A stretch of DNA of 64,000 nt from Achatina immaculata (GCA_009760885.1 CM019713.1:23134427-23198426); one strand, 5' to 3'; positions 19,461-30,720 are shown, counted from the stretch's first letter. A program made the numbers and translations. Notes: generated by a model not told the origin, from the sequence alone.

Positions 19461-20198
19461 AAAAAGGTAAAGGTAAAGGTAACCTTGTCATGTCTTAGAG
19501 GCACATAGGGATATGGTGTTAGTCCCCATATTTCCCTTGACCTGTCAGCACAACATATCTAAGAAACAGAATCCACCAGCATGCAGTATTAAATTAAACG
19601 GAACTGTTCTAAAGCAGGTGCAGAAATTCAAATACCTTGGAGCAGTAATAACTTCAGATGGGAAATGCAGAACAGAAATTAGGAACAGAATAGGCCAAGC
19701 AAAGACTGCATTTCAGAGAATGAGAAATATATTGACCAACACATCCTTATCAATGAATGTTAGAAAACGAGTCCTAAAATGCTATATTGAACCTATCTTG
19801 TTATATGGAAGTGAATCATGGACAATAGGCAAGTCTGCACAAAAATCATTGGAAGCAGCAGAAATGTGGTTTATTAGAAAAATGTTGCGAATCCCCTGGA
19901 CAGCAAAAATAACTAATGAAGAATGTAGGAGAAGAGCTGGAGAGACAAAAAACCTTGTCAAAAAGATAAGAGAGAGACAATGTACTTTCATAGGACATGC
20001 AATGAGAAGAGGGGGCATTGAAAATATTATAACAACAGGAAAAATAGAAGGAAGAAGATCAAGAGGAAGACCAAGAGAAATTATACTGGACAGTCTGACG
20101 GGATGGTGTGAGAGGAGATCACCAACTGAGCTGATGGCCTGCATGAAGGATCGCGTACTCTGGAGAAGCATAATAGCCAACGCCAGTCGGCACGGCAC

Positions 20199-20231
<33 letters not shown>

Positions 20232-20425
20232 TCAGCACACTAGAGGGTGATATGGTCAGCATCACGCCTGGCCGCCCTTCCTTCCTTCCTTCCCCAACTC
20301 TAGAAGAATTCGGGTACCCATTTCTACAGCTGGATGACTGGGGTGCCTCCGGTCGGATTCGAACCCCCGACCTTCGCCATGAGAGACCAGTGCACTAACC
20401 ACTTCGCCACTCAGACAGTAACCGC
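19461..20425 (-). mobile_element. tRNA-derived SINE (minus), interrupted by LINE-B
   Basis: The minus strand reads from a tRNA-like head at about 20425: A box tggcgaagtgg (20398-20408) and B box gggttcgaatcc (20355-20366). A body with gcggccaggcgtgatgct and ctaacaccatat follows, then a tail of repeated taccttt (19463-19482). The body is split by LINE-B 19553-20229; without it the SINE is about 280 bp. A second, plus-strand copy is at 59295-59580. Confidence 0.88.
19553..20229 (+). mobile_element. LINE-B, 5'-truncated copy inside the SINE, TSD present
   Basis: 677 bp holding the last 220 or so codons of the LINE-B RT ORF open to its natural stop: SKKQNPPACSIKLNGT, FKYLGAVITSDGKC, LYGSESWTIGKS, MLRIPWTAKITNEE, GKIEGRRSRGRPRE, ANASRHGT. 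The (ATG)n tail is at 20200-20229. Flanked by tgtcagcaca at 19543-19552 and 20230-20239. The intact tail and identical TSD suggest a young insertion. Confidence 0.95.
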
Positions 20426-20833
20426 ACTATATTTTGTTGACAAAAAGGCACAAACTGAAAATTCTTTATCATTTTTGTCAGTGTCGTCTCCACTACGTTC
20501 AACGCAGGGTCGAGACCTTTCACTCGTGGTGCCTGAATTGCTCTAGGAAAAAAAAAACCTTCTGATTGGCACTGTAGCCACTTATGCACTGTGTTTGTTT
20601 TGTTTTTTTTAATCTCATCCTTCGTCCTGAACTTCTCCCATCTAACATCTCCTTGAAGGGGCCAAAACATATGGTGCGAGGTTCTGTGAATATGGAAGAT
20701 GTGGAGGAGATTCATAACGCATATTCACTATTTCTTGAGTTGTTGCACAAACTGCGTGAGTCTACACGTTATCATACTGCAACAAGACACCAGAACCTGA
20801 ACAAACCGCAACGCTTTGACATGATTGCAGGTT
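20426..20833. other. SINE flank and 3' side of mariner relic, unassigned
   Basis: No confident motif. A short duplication, gattgcaggtttcaagcag at 20823 and 20873, straddles the border. Confidence 0.35.
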
Positions 20834-21600
20834 TCAAGCAGTTCTCAAGCAGATCACAGTATGTTTTGACCTGATTGCAGGTTTCAAGCAGTTCACAATA
20901 TGTTTTGCTGTTGATAGTGGTTCCTCTAGGTGTGTAGTGTCTATGGCTGGGCCTTTAAAGTCCCAGAAAAGCGTTAACATCAATTTTCTTACCAACGAAG
21001 TTGTACGGAATTTCTTTGTTTCTGAGAGGAGGAATGTTGCCGCTCCTTGCTGGCTCACTTTGTCTCTGGCTGGAAGCAATGTACCCAGCATTTGTATCCA
21101 CGTTCTGTATGTCATAGAAAATCTCCTTCAGCTTTAGAACGTCGTAGAAGAGTTTCACAAACATCCTCACGACCTTCTTTCAGATCGGGGATGAGATATT
21201 TTGGTGTTTTTAGGAGAGACTTCTCGGTACTGCAACACTTCGTGAATGATGTGGTGCACCGAGCCATGATTAATCTTTAATTTTTCAGCCATCCCATCGA
21301 TTGCTACCCCCTCACCCCAGTTTTCTTCTATCATTCGTTCCACCTCAGCGTTAGCGTCAGGCCAGTTCACAGTGTGAAACCGGCAAGTGTCAGCTGTATT
21401 CAGCAAATTTGACACCTAACTTCCAAACTTCCTGTGTCATTCATTTGTCTTCTGAAGCGACACATACGTGTGCTTGTACTCTTCATTCTGCAGTGATTAT
21501 CTGAAAGCATCTCGCCTTGACTACTCAAGAAACGAATAAATGTGCACTGTTCTTCTCTCGTGCAGCTATCTTTAGTCTGGTCTGCTGATATCATATTTTC
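20834..21600 (-). pseudogene. Mariner-type transposase relic
   Basis: Minus strand, frames broken. Segments in order: EEQCTFIRFLSSQGEMLSDN (first helix-turn-helix), VERMIEENW...IDGMAEKLKINHGSVHHIIH (second helix-turn-helix, residues typical of mariner/SETMAR-like proteins), and KKFRTT...KLMLTLFWDFKGP, the catalytic-core strand before the DDxD region. The HDNARPH-type catalytic block is missing and no terminal inverted repeats were found. Dead remnant of a Tc1/mariner DNA transposon. Confidence 0.8.
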
Positions 21601-21650
21601 AAAATGACCGACATGCCTCCGTAAACATACATCTAGAGAGGGATAACATA

Positions 21651-21710
21651 ACATATATATATATATATATAAATATTATATATATTATACAATATATAAT
21701 ATATATTACA
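21651..21710. repeat. (TA)n-rich tract
   Basis: About 60 bp of AT-only alternating sequence. Confidence 0.9.
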
Positions 21711-22081
21711 CCTGTTCACTTCTCGTTTTAGACTCCTCTACCCCCCGCCCCCCGAAAAAAAACCCAGCAAAATTGAGATTACTTTTGGACTCGCCTTGGT
21801 AGATACTGCCGTCTCGGAATGTCTAGTTCCTGCAGCTTGCTATTTTTCTTTGTATTTTTCTTAGTTTTGTCCAACATTGCATGTTTTTTCTAACAACCCG
21901 TTACAGGCTGAGTGAAGAGAACTCAAATGCAGACTCTGCTGTGAAGATGATGACAGATTTTAGTTTATTGTCTTATTATTAAGATGTGGAGAAATAAGCT
22001 ATCTCGTATGTCCGGACCAGACAGACATGGCGATTGAATGTTTAGTTTAAAATCTGGACAAATAAAACTTTGTACTGACAG
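21711..22081. other. Nothing recognised
   Basis: Contains a C run near 21737 and an A run; no feature assigned. Confidence 0.4.
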
Positions 22082-22466
22082 CATAAATGTCTTTGGATGT
22101 AAATGGTACAGAAGAGTTTTTCAAATACCATGGAAACACAAAAAAAAGGAACAAATATATACCTACTGCAAGAACTTATTATTGAAGAAGATTGGGTATT
22201 AAGGAAGATTAAACAGAGAAAACTTAAATATTTTAGACATATTAAACATCATGATAATTTAGAGAAGACAGTCTTGGAACGGTACATAATAGGAAAAAGA
22301 AAGAGAGGAAGACCACGGCGAAGATGGTTGCAAGACATCGTTGATAATCTGCAAATGGATGCATCAGCAGCAGAACATTTTGCTTACAACCGAGAGGCCT
22401 GCAGGAGAGCATGTTAGGGAGGCAAAGTTCTACAAGGGACATGCACATGACTGACTGACTGACTGA
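22082..22466 (+). mobile_element. LINE-C 3' end, (GACT)n tail
   Basis: Encodes the last about 110 residues: RKLKYFRHIKHHDNLEKTVL, GKRKRGRPRRRWLQDIVDN, and a tail close to the natural end. Ends with (TGAC)n at 22447-22466. 5'-truncated; no clear TSD found. Confidence 0.85.
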
Positions 22467-23216
22467 TGTCCACCATGTGAAAGCTGATTCTGCAAACTGT
22501 CAGTTCACAAATAACAAACATCTTGGGAGTCCAGTGGTTTTTTTCAAAGAAATTACTCCCCCCTTTTTTTTCCTCCCCCCCCCCCCAACAGCCAGTGAAG
22601 CTCTTCTACATTTACAGGCTCTGACTAATGTCCAAATGATTTCCTCTGACAGTTCATTTATTCTGAAAAATCAATCATGAATATCCTGAATTAATTTCTT
22701 GTCCTAGAGAATCTTCTGATCATTCTCCTAGTTAATCAAGCTTCTCTCTGGCAAATTTAGGGTACAAGATTTGAAAACTGGAATCTGGAGGAGCCACAAC
22801 TTTGTAAATGCCAAACAGTGATGACATCAAAATGGGGCATGATCAGTTAAATTACCAGCAGGCATGATATTAGCTTGTACAACTTAGACATTCCAAAGGT
22901 CGTGATGAGGCACCGTATTTATTTATTTAGTTATTTATTTATTTATTTGCAGTGTTTGAGATATTTCCCTGCGTACAGTCACCATCAGTGTGAATCCACT
23001 GTGTAAGATTATAGTCTAGAAATGAACGAATCCAGTCTAACATCTCAAGGGTCAACTCTGAGTATGTTTGTCAGTGCACTTGCTATCAATCTGATCGCAG
23101 AATTGTATACCACTGAAACCGCTCATAGCAACTTCACTATGGGCGGATCGTTCATTTCATATTTTACAGTAACATCTTTCGAGGTTTCCACTTTGATATG
23201 TTCAGTCAATGTCATG
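22467..23216. other. Nothing recognised, short simple repeats
   Basis: Contains a C run at 22576-22586 and (TTTA)n at 22916-22951. No gene or repeat family seen. Confidence 0.4.
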
Positions 23217-23725
23217 TTTCATGTGGATCAGTTAATGGTACAATGTCATTTTTTTCTCATGTAATCAACTAATGGTAGAGTGTCACCTTCATGTGATCAT
23301 TTAATGGTAGAATGTCACCTTCATGTGATCATTTAATGGTAGAGTGTCACCTTCATGTTATCAACTAATGTTAGAGTGTCACCTTCATGTGATCAACTAA
23401 TGGTAGAATGTCACCTTCATGTGATCAACTAATGTTAGAGTGTCACTTTCATGTGATCAACTAATGGTAGAATGTCACCTTCATGTGATCAACTAATGGT
23501 AGAGTGTCATCTTCATGTGATCAGCTAATGTTAGAGTGTCACCTTCATGTGATCAACTAATGTTAGAGTGTCACCTTCATGTGATCAACTAATGGTAGAG
23601 TGTCACCTTCATGTGATCAACTAATGGTAGAGTGTCACCTTCATGTGATCAACTAATGGTAGAGTGTCATCTTCATGTGATCAACTAATGGTAGAGTGTC
23701 ACCTTCATGTGATCAACTAATGGTG
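23217..23725. repeat. 32-bp minisatellite, about 16 copies
   Basis: Units built on gtgtcaccttcatgtgatca and actaatggtaga, with variant gtta and catc forms interspersed. Confidence 0.93.
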
Positions 23726-23822
23726 TAGTTCATTGTTTGAGGGGTCCTCTTCCCAAATGCAACAACCGTATGGGAAGATTGTGTTCTATTTGGCACTCAG
23801 CCACTCATAGATGTTTTGCCAG

Positions 23823-24303
23823 CGTCAGTGTTGGTGAACAATAGCTGACATACCAGAGTCAGTGTTGGTGAACAATAGCTGACATACCAGAGTCAGTGTT
23901 GGTGAACAGTAGCTGTCGTGCTAGAGTCAGTGTTGGTGAACAATAGCTGAAATATCAGAGTCAGTGTTGGTGAACAATAGCTGACATACCAGAGTCAGTG
24001 CTGGTGAACAATTTAAATGATGTGCTAGAGTCTGTGTTGGTGAACAATTTAGCTGACATACTAGAGTCTGTATTGATGAATAATTTAGATGACGTGCTAG
24101 ATTCTGTGTTGATAAACAATTTAGCTGACATATTAGAGTCTGTGTTGATGAACAATTTAGCTGACATACTAGAGTCTGTGTTGATGAACAATTTAGCTGA
24201 CATACTAGAGTCTGTGTTGATGAACAATTTAGCTGACATACTAGAGTCTGTGTTGATGAACAACTTAGCTGACATACTGGCGTCAGAATTGGCGAACAGC
24301 TGA
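23823..24303. repeat. 34-36-bp minisatellite, about 14 copies
   Basis: Left units are 34 bp (gagtcagtgttggtgaacaa, tagctgacatacca); right units are 36 bp (gagtctgtgttgatgaacaa, tttagctgacatacta). The change to 36 bp keeps both strands open over about 100 codons. The unit resembles the start of the adjacent dispersed repeat at 24325. Confidence 0.9.
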
Positions 24304-24324
24304 CATGATAGAGTCAAGGTTGCG

Positions 24325-24690
24325 AACCATAGCCAGTCAAGACCCTGCCCCCACCTCTCTGTTGGTATCTCCAGTAACAGTCTTAGCCTGACTAACAGGG
24401 GTAGGGATCACCACTGTCCTCAAGGTGGTGGAGTGTGTTAAAGAAGTACTGCACGCTCCCTCATAGTCCCAAAGGTGGTAGAGTGTGTTAAAAAAGTACT
24501 GCACGCTCCCCTCATAGTCCCCTAGGTGGTGGAGTGTGTTAAAGAAGTACTGCATGCCCCCTGCTTTTTTATATCCGCTCAGGAACTAAACAAAATAACC
24601 TCCCTAATCCACTCGCAAGTTCACACGACACTGCGCCTCAACATCTTCACAGCATCGACTGCAAAGAATACTAGCTCGCAGCTCCAGGAA
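24325..24690 (+). mobile_element. (GAA)n-tailed dispersed repeat, copy 1
   Basis: Shares with 52105-52425: agaccctg, gttggta, cctgactaac/cctggctaac, agggatc, ggtggtggagt, aagaagtactgcac, ctgctttttta, and a terminal gctgcaaagaa before the GAA tail. Non-coding, SINE-like length. In this copy a segment of about 59 bp (ggtggtggagtgtgttaaag to tgcacgctccc) is present three times (24424-24560). No tRNA boxes were recognised. Confidence 0.65.
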
Positions 24691-24980
24691 GAAGAAGAAG
24701 AAGAGGAGGAGGAGGGGGAGGAGGAGGAGAAGGAGGAGGAGGAGAAGAAGAGGAGGAGGAGGAGAAGAAGAAGAAGAAGAGGAGGAGGAGAAGAAGAAGA
24801 AGAAGAGGAGGAGGAGGATGAGGAGGAGAAGAAGAAGAAGAAGAGGAGGAGAAGAAGAAGAAGAAGAAGAAGAAGAAGAAGAGGAGGAAAAGAAGAAGAA
24901 GAAGAAGAGGAGAAGAAGAAGAAGAAGAAGAGGAGGAGGAGGAGAAGAAGAAGAAGACGACGAAGAAGAAGAAGAAGACA
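24689..24980 (+). repeat. Polypurine (GAA/GAG)n tract, about 290 bp
   Basis: Almost uninterrupted GAA/GAG triplets on the plus strand. It starts as the tail of the dispersed repeat. The long ORFs in it (poly-Glu/Lys/Arg, or poly-Ser/Leu on the minus strand) are not genes. Confidence 0.95.
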
Positions 24981-25818
24981 ATATCATTTGTAACTAGAAG
25001 AATGATTTTTTTTTATGAGACGCAACTCTACACTAGTTCATAGTTCATTCAAAGCTATCAATTGTAACATTCCCCCCCCCCCAAACCACACACACACACA
25101 ATTTAGATAAATTCAGAAGATTAAGTACTTTCTCTAAATAATCGAACATCTGAAGAGAAATATTAAATCAAAAGTAGGAGAAGAATGCATTAAGAAAATA
25201 TACAATAATGAAATGTGCGGACGGGTTGTGGGGGAGGGGGGGGGGGGGGAACGAGGAACAAACTAACACATTTTTTAAAAGAAAATCTACAGAACAGTTA
25301 CAAAGTAGTTCATAACAGAAGGAGAGGAAACTGTACATGAGAGGAAACTGTGCATGAGAGAAAAACGCATATGTACATGAAAAAGTCTAGCAGACATCAG
25401 AAGTCAGACCGGCTTCGTACAAAATTTTAACTTAGAACTTACTCGGGGGTAAGTATTAAGTAGGTCACAATTCTGCAATAATAAGTACATGAACCTGGAA
25501 CAAAAGAAAATAACAACAATAGTAACACCACCACCACCATCAACAACAACAAAAACAACAATAATAATGATAATAATAATAAAAATTCCAGCAGATGTAA
25601 CAACCCAAATACACTTTGGCATGAAGCAGAAATATCCCTGTAGATGTCCAGACTAAGTAAGAAAGTCAGCAGAAAGAGAGAATATGGCAACATATAAGGC
25701 GAGAAAATCTAAACAAGAAGCAATAACAAGCTGGCAGCACTTGCAAACGTGTACAGAAGTAGAAAACGCAATGTTTAAGAAAGAAAAAAAAATGTGTCTG
25801 ATATATTCATGAAAATAA
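24981..25818. other. Nothing recognised, short simple repeats
   Basis: C run and (CA)n at 25072-25099, G run at 25230-25249, ACA/AAT triplets near 25520-25580. No gene. Confidence 0.4.
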
Positions 25819-26075
25819 ATGCTTTCCGGAATCTTCTGTTGATTAACACGTAGTCTGTCTGGTTAAAAGTCTTTTTGTCTGGGCTGCACCACGTTACCAG
25901 TCTTCGAGGATGTTGTTTAAACCAGATGTTTCCTGCAACCATGCTGTGTATTCTTGCCCATTCAATTAATTTACTGCCTCTGTTATTGCTCTCCCCCAGT
26001 CCATAGTCACCAACGATGTCTGAAGTTCGTCCTTTACCAAGTTTGGCATTAAAACCTCCCATGACTATAGTTGTA
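25819..26075 (-). mobile_element. LINE-B endonuclease fragment
   Basis: The minus strand encodes GGFNAKLGKGRTSDIVGDYG then LIEWARIHSMVAGN and CSPDKKTFNQTDYVLINRR, the middle of the LINE-B AP endonuclease (compare 46584-46830). Both ends are lost and there is no tail, so it is an old remnant. Confidence 0.85.
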
Positions 26076-26489
26076 AAATGCTAAATATGCCTAAATAATT
26101 TAATTAAACATCAGCTCTTTCAGACGTAGAGGGGGAGGCCATAGCACGGAAGTTTAATTTCTTTCCAGTTGTTTCCCCTAGACCTTTCAAAACTTTACTA
26201 GAGACGTTGGATATTCTCTTTCAAATGTTTGCGGCCATTTTATCGTCAAATAATCATAAGCAGTTGATTATTATTATTATTATTTTGGATTTGTGTAAAT
26301 TGGAAGAAATGGAGAGTTTTTTTAAGGTGGAGTACCCGTATAGCCCTCCGATCAGGGTGACGTGAAGCCATGGGAGCAGGTGGTGGATGGAATGGGAGAG
26401 CAGCTGACAGATAATGTTGGTTATGGTCACCATTCTATGATGGTAGGCAGATGATCTCAATGTAGGGACAATGGCTACGATCAATGACT
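26076..26489. other. Unassigned, possible LINE-C 5' UTR
   Basis: No motif. It runs directly into the LINE-C copy once LINE-B 26502-26774 is removed, so its right part may be the LINE-C 5' UTR. Has (TTA)n at 26267-26285. Confidence 0.3.
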
Positions 26490-26501
26490 AGTACAGGCAC
26501 T

Positions 26502-26774
26502 CATCATCATCAGGTGCCGTGCCGACTGGCGTTGGCTGTTATGCTTCTCCAGAGTACCCGATCCTTCATGCAGGCCATCAGCTCAGTTGGTGATCTCCTC
26601 TCACACCATCCCGTCAGACTGTCCAGTATCATTTCTCTTGGTCTTCCTCTTGATCTTCTTCCTTCTATTTTTCCTGTTGTTATAATATTTTCAATGCCCC
26701 CTCTTCTCATTGCATGTTCTATGAAAATACATTGTCTCTCTCTTATCTTTTTGACAAGGTTTTTTTGTCTCTCC
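26502..26774 (-). mobile_element. LINE-B, 5'-truncated copy (273 bp), TSD present
   Basis: Last 85 or so codons of LINE-B on the minus strand (RQCIFIEHAMRRGGIENII to SRHGT), then the (ATG)n tail. Flanked by agtacaggcact (26490-26501) and agtacagtcact (26775-26786), one mismatch. It sits just upstream of, or within, the LINE-C 5' region. Confidence 0.9.
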
Positions 26775-27983
26775 AGTACAGTCACTGCCCGGAAGAAAAG
26801 CAATGGTATTCTGGAAATATACCAAGAAACCCAAACAGCAATCACGGAAAGTCAAATAGGAAGTCCCCCAGGCCAGATAGATCTAATTTTAACACTGAGG
26901 AAGAGTGTGAGACAGAGGTCAGTACTAGTAATTGAGATGACGGACAAAATCCTGACGGTGTTACTAACGAAAACCCCTGCATCAAACTAAAAAGAAAAAT
27001 AAGAGTAGGAACATGGAATGTATGAGGGGAAGTATCAATTATTAATTGATGAGATGAAAAGAACGGGGATACACATTTTGGGAATCTGCGAACATCGATA
27101 GAAAGGATCAGGACACTTCAAGAGCGAGAATGATAATATCTTTATATACTCTGGTGGAGAATTAGGAGGAAAGAATGGAGTGGCTTTTTACTTAGACAAA
27201 TCAACAACAAAAGCATTATTGGTTACCATCCAGTATGTGATAGAATCCTCACAATCAGACTTAAGGGCACTCCTGGAAATGTAACAATCATCCAGATATA
27301 TGTACCTACATCAGCAGCAGAAGAAGATAAGTAGAAGATTTTTATAACACACTGCAAACGACGATAGACCAGGTACGGAAAATTATATTGTATTAATAAT
27401 GGAGGATTTTAATGCAAAGGTTGGTACAGAAAGAACAGAAGATAGAATTGAGGCATGTGACAATCTAATGGCTTTTTGGATGATTTTTTTAACAACATCC
27501 AAGAAGACTTTACACAAGGACATCACCTGATGGGAAAACCAAGAATTAAATAGATTAATTACATCATAGTGCACAGAAGGTGGAGATCAAGTATAACATC
27601 AGCAAAAACTTTACCAGGTGCTGATTGTGACACGGGCCATGAGTTATTAATAGCAGACATGAAGATAAAGATAAAAAGACAGTTACAGGATCAAGACCAC
27701 TCTGCTTTGATCTTACAAAAATACCAGAACAATACGGTATAGAAGTGAAGAACCGTTTCGAAATCCTGATGACCATAAGGAGATGACACCATATGATTTG
27801 GCTACACAGGCCATAGATATCTTAATAACAACAGCTAAAGACATGGTTCCAGTAAAGAAAACACAAAAGAATGGATGGATTACAGCAGGCACATTAGAAC
27901 TGATAAAACAACGCAGAGAAATGAAGACACAATGGAAAGTGATAAATAACAACAAAGAGGAATATAAATCTTTAACAAAAGAA

Positions 27984-28336
27984 ATGCTACAGAAGAGTTC
28001 TCCAAATATCGTGGACACAAAAAAGAACAAATATATCTATACTACAAGAGCTTAATATTGAAGAAGGCTGGCTAGTGAAGAGGATTAAAGAGAGAAAACT
28101 GAAATATTTTGGACACATTAAACGTCATGATAATTTAGAGAAGACCGTATTGGAAGGATACATAATGGGAAAAAGAAAAAGAGGAAGACCAAGACGAAGA
28201 TGGCTGCAAGACATCGTTGACGATCTGGAAATGGATGCAACAGCAGCAGGCCATCTTGCTCACAACCGAGAGGCCTACAGGAGTGCTGTTTGGGAGGCAA
28301 AGTTCCGCAAGGGACATGCAAATGAATGAATGAATG
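27984..28336 (+). mobile_element. LINE-C 3' end nested in LINE-C, TSD present
   Basis: 353 bp, 5'-truncated: CYRRVLQISWTQK-like start, KLKYFGHIKRHDNLEKTVLE, GKRKRGRPRRRW, HNREAYRSAVWEAKF, then an (AATG)n tail. Flanked by aacaaaagaa at 27974-27983 and 28337-28346. The host LINE-C sequence resumes exactly after it. Confidence 0.93.
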
Positions 28337-28649
28337 AACAAAAGAAGTAAGAAGAAATATAAGAAAAGACAAAAAATAATGCATACAAGAATATTGTGAA
28401 AGAATAAAAGGACATAAGAAGTGTGGAAGAGATAATGAAATGTTTAAAGAAATGAAGACATTGACGAGAAATGTCACACCTAAGCTAAATGTAATTTGTG
28501 ATGAGATGGGGAATACCTTGGCAGAGACAGATGAAATTCTAGAAAGATGGAAGAAATATTGCAGAGGAATGTATGATGCCACTGACTGTGAAAGCAGAAA
28601 TCAACAGTGTGAATTATTATTGGAAGAGAAAGAACCCGAACCGACAATA

Positions 28650-28905
28650 TTATATCTTATATCCTTCCCGTGCCGTTAAACGTCACATAGGGCTCGCAAG
28701 GTAGTTCGCCAATTTTTCCTGTCTTCGGCGAGTCTTTCAACCTCATCAAGGGATTTTATGCCTGTTAATTTGGCCTCTCTTAACAATGACCTCTTCAGAG
28801 TTTCACGCGGTCTGCCTCTATTTCTTTGGCCTGTTGTGCTCCACTTTATAGCTTGTTTTGGGATTCTCTGATCATTTCTTCTCATCACGTGACCAACGTA
28901 TGGAA
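28650..28905 (-). mobile_element. LINE-E 3' end nested in LINE-C, TSD present
   Basis: 256 bp on the minus strand encoding VGHVMRRNDQRIPKQAIKWS, GQRNRGRPRETLKRSLL and the DRKNWRTTLRALCDV end, with an AT-rich tail (revcomp of atatcttatatcc). Flanked by gacaata at 28643-28649 and 28908-28914. It interrupts the LINE-C RT just before EEVLWAIKNL. Confidence 0.9.
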
Positions 28906-30410
28906 CTGACAATAGAAGAAGTTTTATGGGCAATAAAGAATCTGAAAAATGGTAAATCACCAGGATGTGATGAGATAACAGCTGAACTTATTAAAGCAGG
29001 AGGAAATGAATGTGCAACAATCAGTCATGCACTATGTAAAAAGATATGGCATTCTGGTATTTGGCCAAAATAATGGAAAAGAACTATATTCATACCACTG
29101 CCAAAAAAAGGGTAATCTGAAACTATGCACAAACTACAGAACTGTTGCCTTGATTAGTCATGCCAGTAAAATTCTGTTAAAAATCATAATGGGTAGACTT
29201 CGTAAGAAAATAGAAGAATAAGTCAATATGGTCCAAGCTGGTTTCAGTCAAGGAAGAGGATCAAGAGATCATATATTCAATCTAAGATTAATAATAGAGA
29301 AATGCAGATAGTTTATGTGAATCTATATTTATCTTTTATAGACTACTCAAAGGCATTTGATTGTGTATAACTATGGGAAATAATGGGGAAAAATGGGATT
29401 TCCAACACATTTGATACAATTAACATCACTGCTGTATCTAGACCAACAAGCAGCAGTAAGAATAAATGGCGAAACAACAACTTGGTTTGACATACAACAA
29501 GGGGTCCGTCAGGGGTGCATATTGTCGCCTTACTTATTTAACTTTATACTGAAATTATATTGAAGAATGTTAGAGAAGATGTAGACAAAGAATATTACTA
29601 TGCCACAACAATTGGAGGTTATGAAATATCAGATATTAGATATGCTGATGACACACTATTAGTGTCCACAACACAAAAAGGAGTGGAAAAACTAATTATG
29701 TCAGTCCATAAGAACAGCGAAGAGCAAAATCTCTGTCTTAATGCGAAGAAAACTAAATTGATGACAACTGAGAAAACAATAAGGCAGATTATATATTTAT
29801 CAATGAGGAAAAACTGGAAGAGGTGGAGAGTTTTGAATATCTTGGATCATTGCTAGCTAATAATGGAGATACAATGAGGGAAATTAAAAGGAGGACATCT
29901 ATCGCTCTTCAGAAAGTAAAACAACTAAAGAATCTGTGGAGAGGAACAGACAGAATCACAAAAAATAAGATTTTTAAAGGCAAGCGTCTTTCCCATCGCA
30001 ACATATGCCTGTGAGACCTGGATACTTAACAAAACAGCTGAGAAACACATAAATGCCTTTGAATGTAAATGCTACAGAAGAGTTCTTCAAATATCATGGA
30101 CACAAAAAAAACATATATACATACTACAAGAACTTAATATTGAAGAAGGCTGGCTAGTAAAGAGGATTAAAGAGAGAAAACTGAAATATTTTGGACACAT
30201 GATAATCTAGAGAAGACCGTCTTGGAAGGGTACATAATGGGAAAAAGAAAGAGAGGAAGACCAAGGCGAAGATGGCTGCAAGACATCGTTGATGATCTGC
30301 AAATGGATGCATCAGCGGCAGGCCATCTTGCTCACAACCGAGAGGCCTACAGGAGTGCTGTTACGGAGGCAGAGTTCCGCAAGGGACATGCAAATGAATG
30401 ATGAATGATG

Positions 30411-30720
30411 ATGATCCAAGATATTCAAAACTCTCCACTTCTTCCAGTTTTTCCTCGTTGATACATATTTCAGATGCCTTATTTGTTTTGTTAGTTGTCA
30501 TCAATTTAGTTTTCTTCACATTAAGATACAGGTTTTGCTCTTACCTATTCTTACGGACTGACATAATTAGTTTTTCCATTCCTTTTATGGACATCGTTGA
30601 TAGTCTGCAAATGGATGCATCGGTAGCAAGCCATCTTGCTCACAATCGAGTGGCCCACAGAAGAGCTGTTAAGGAGGCAAAGTTCTGCAAGGGACATGCA
30701 AATGACTAAATGACTGACTG
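30411..30720 (+). mobile_element. LINE-C copy with 5' inversion
   Basis: 30411-30589 is LINE-C in reverse orientation (the RT stretch around LNVKKTKLMTTNKT to FEYLGS, minus strand). 30590-30720 is the LINE-C 3' end in plus orientation (DIVDSLQMDASVASHLAHNR, tail GACTGACTG). The head-to-head joint matches a twin-primed insertion. TSDs are hidden by adjacent LINE-C tail sequence. Confidence 0.78.

Larger units (their letters stand above)
26787..30410 (+). mobile_element. LINE-C, nearly full-length but dead, with two nested inserts
   Basis: Most complete LINE-C. The endonuclease starts near 27000 (RVGTWNV), followed by GICEHR, YVPTSAAEEDK and a MEDFNAKVGTER stretch, with many stops. The RT follows: EEVLWAIKNLKNGKSPGCDE, YRTVALISHASKILLK, FIDYSKAFDC, GVRQGCILSPYLF, RYADDTLLVS, FEYLGSLLANNGD, and the GKRKRGRPRRRWLQDIVDD tail, ending ATGAATGATG. 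Inserts at 27984-28336 (LINE-C) and 28650-28905 (LINE-E) are flanked by TSDs. Without them it is about 3 kb. APE-RT layout without ORF1, RTE-like (inference). Confidence 0.87.

Noticed and set aside
20346..20425. tRNA gene
   Set aside because: A and B boxes are present, but the sequence runs into the SINE body with no matching acceptor stem, and a sister SINE with TSD exists.
24526..24993. Poly-Glu/Lys/Arg ORF (and poly-Ser/Leu on the other strand)
   Set aside because: Product of the GAA/GAG tract.
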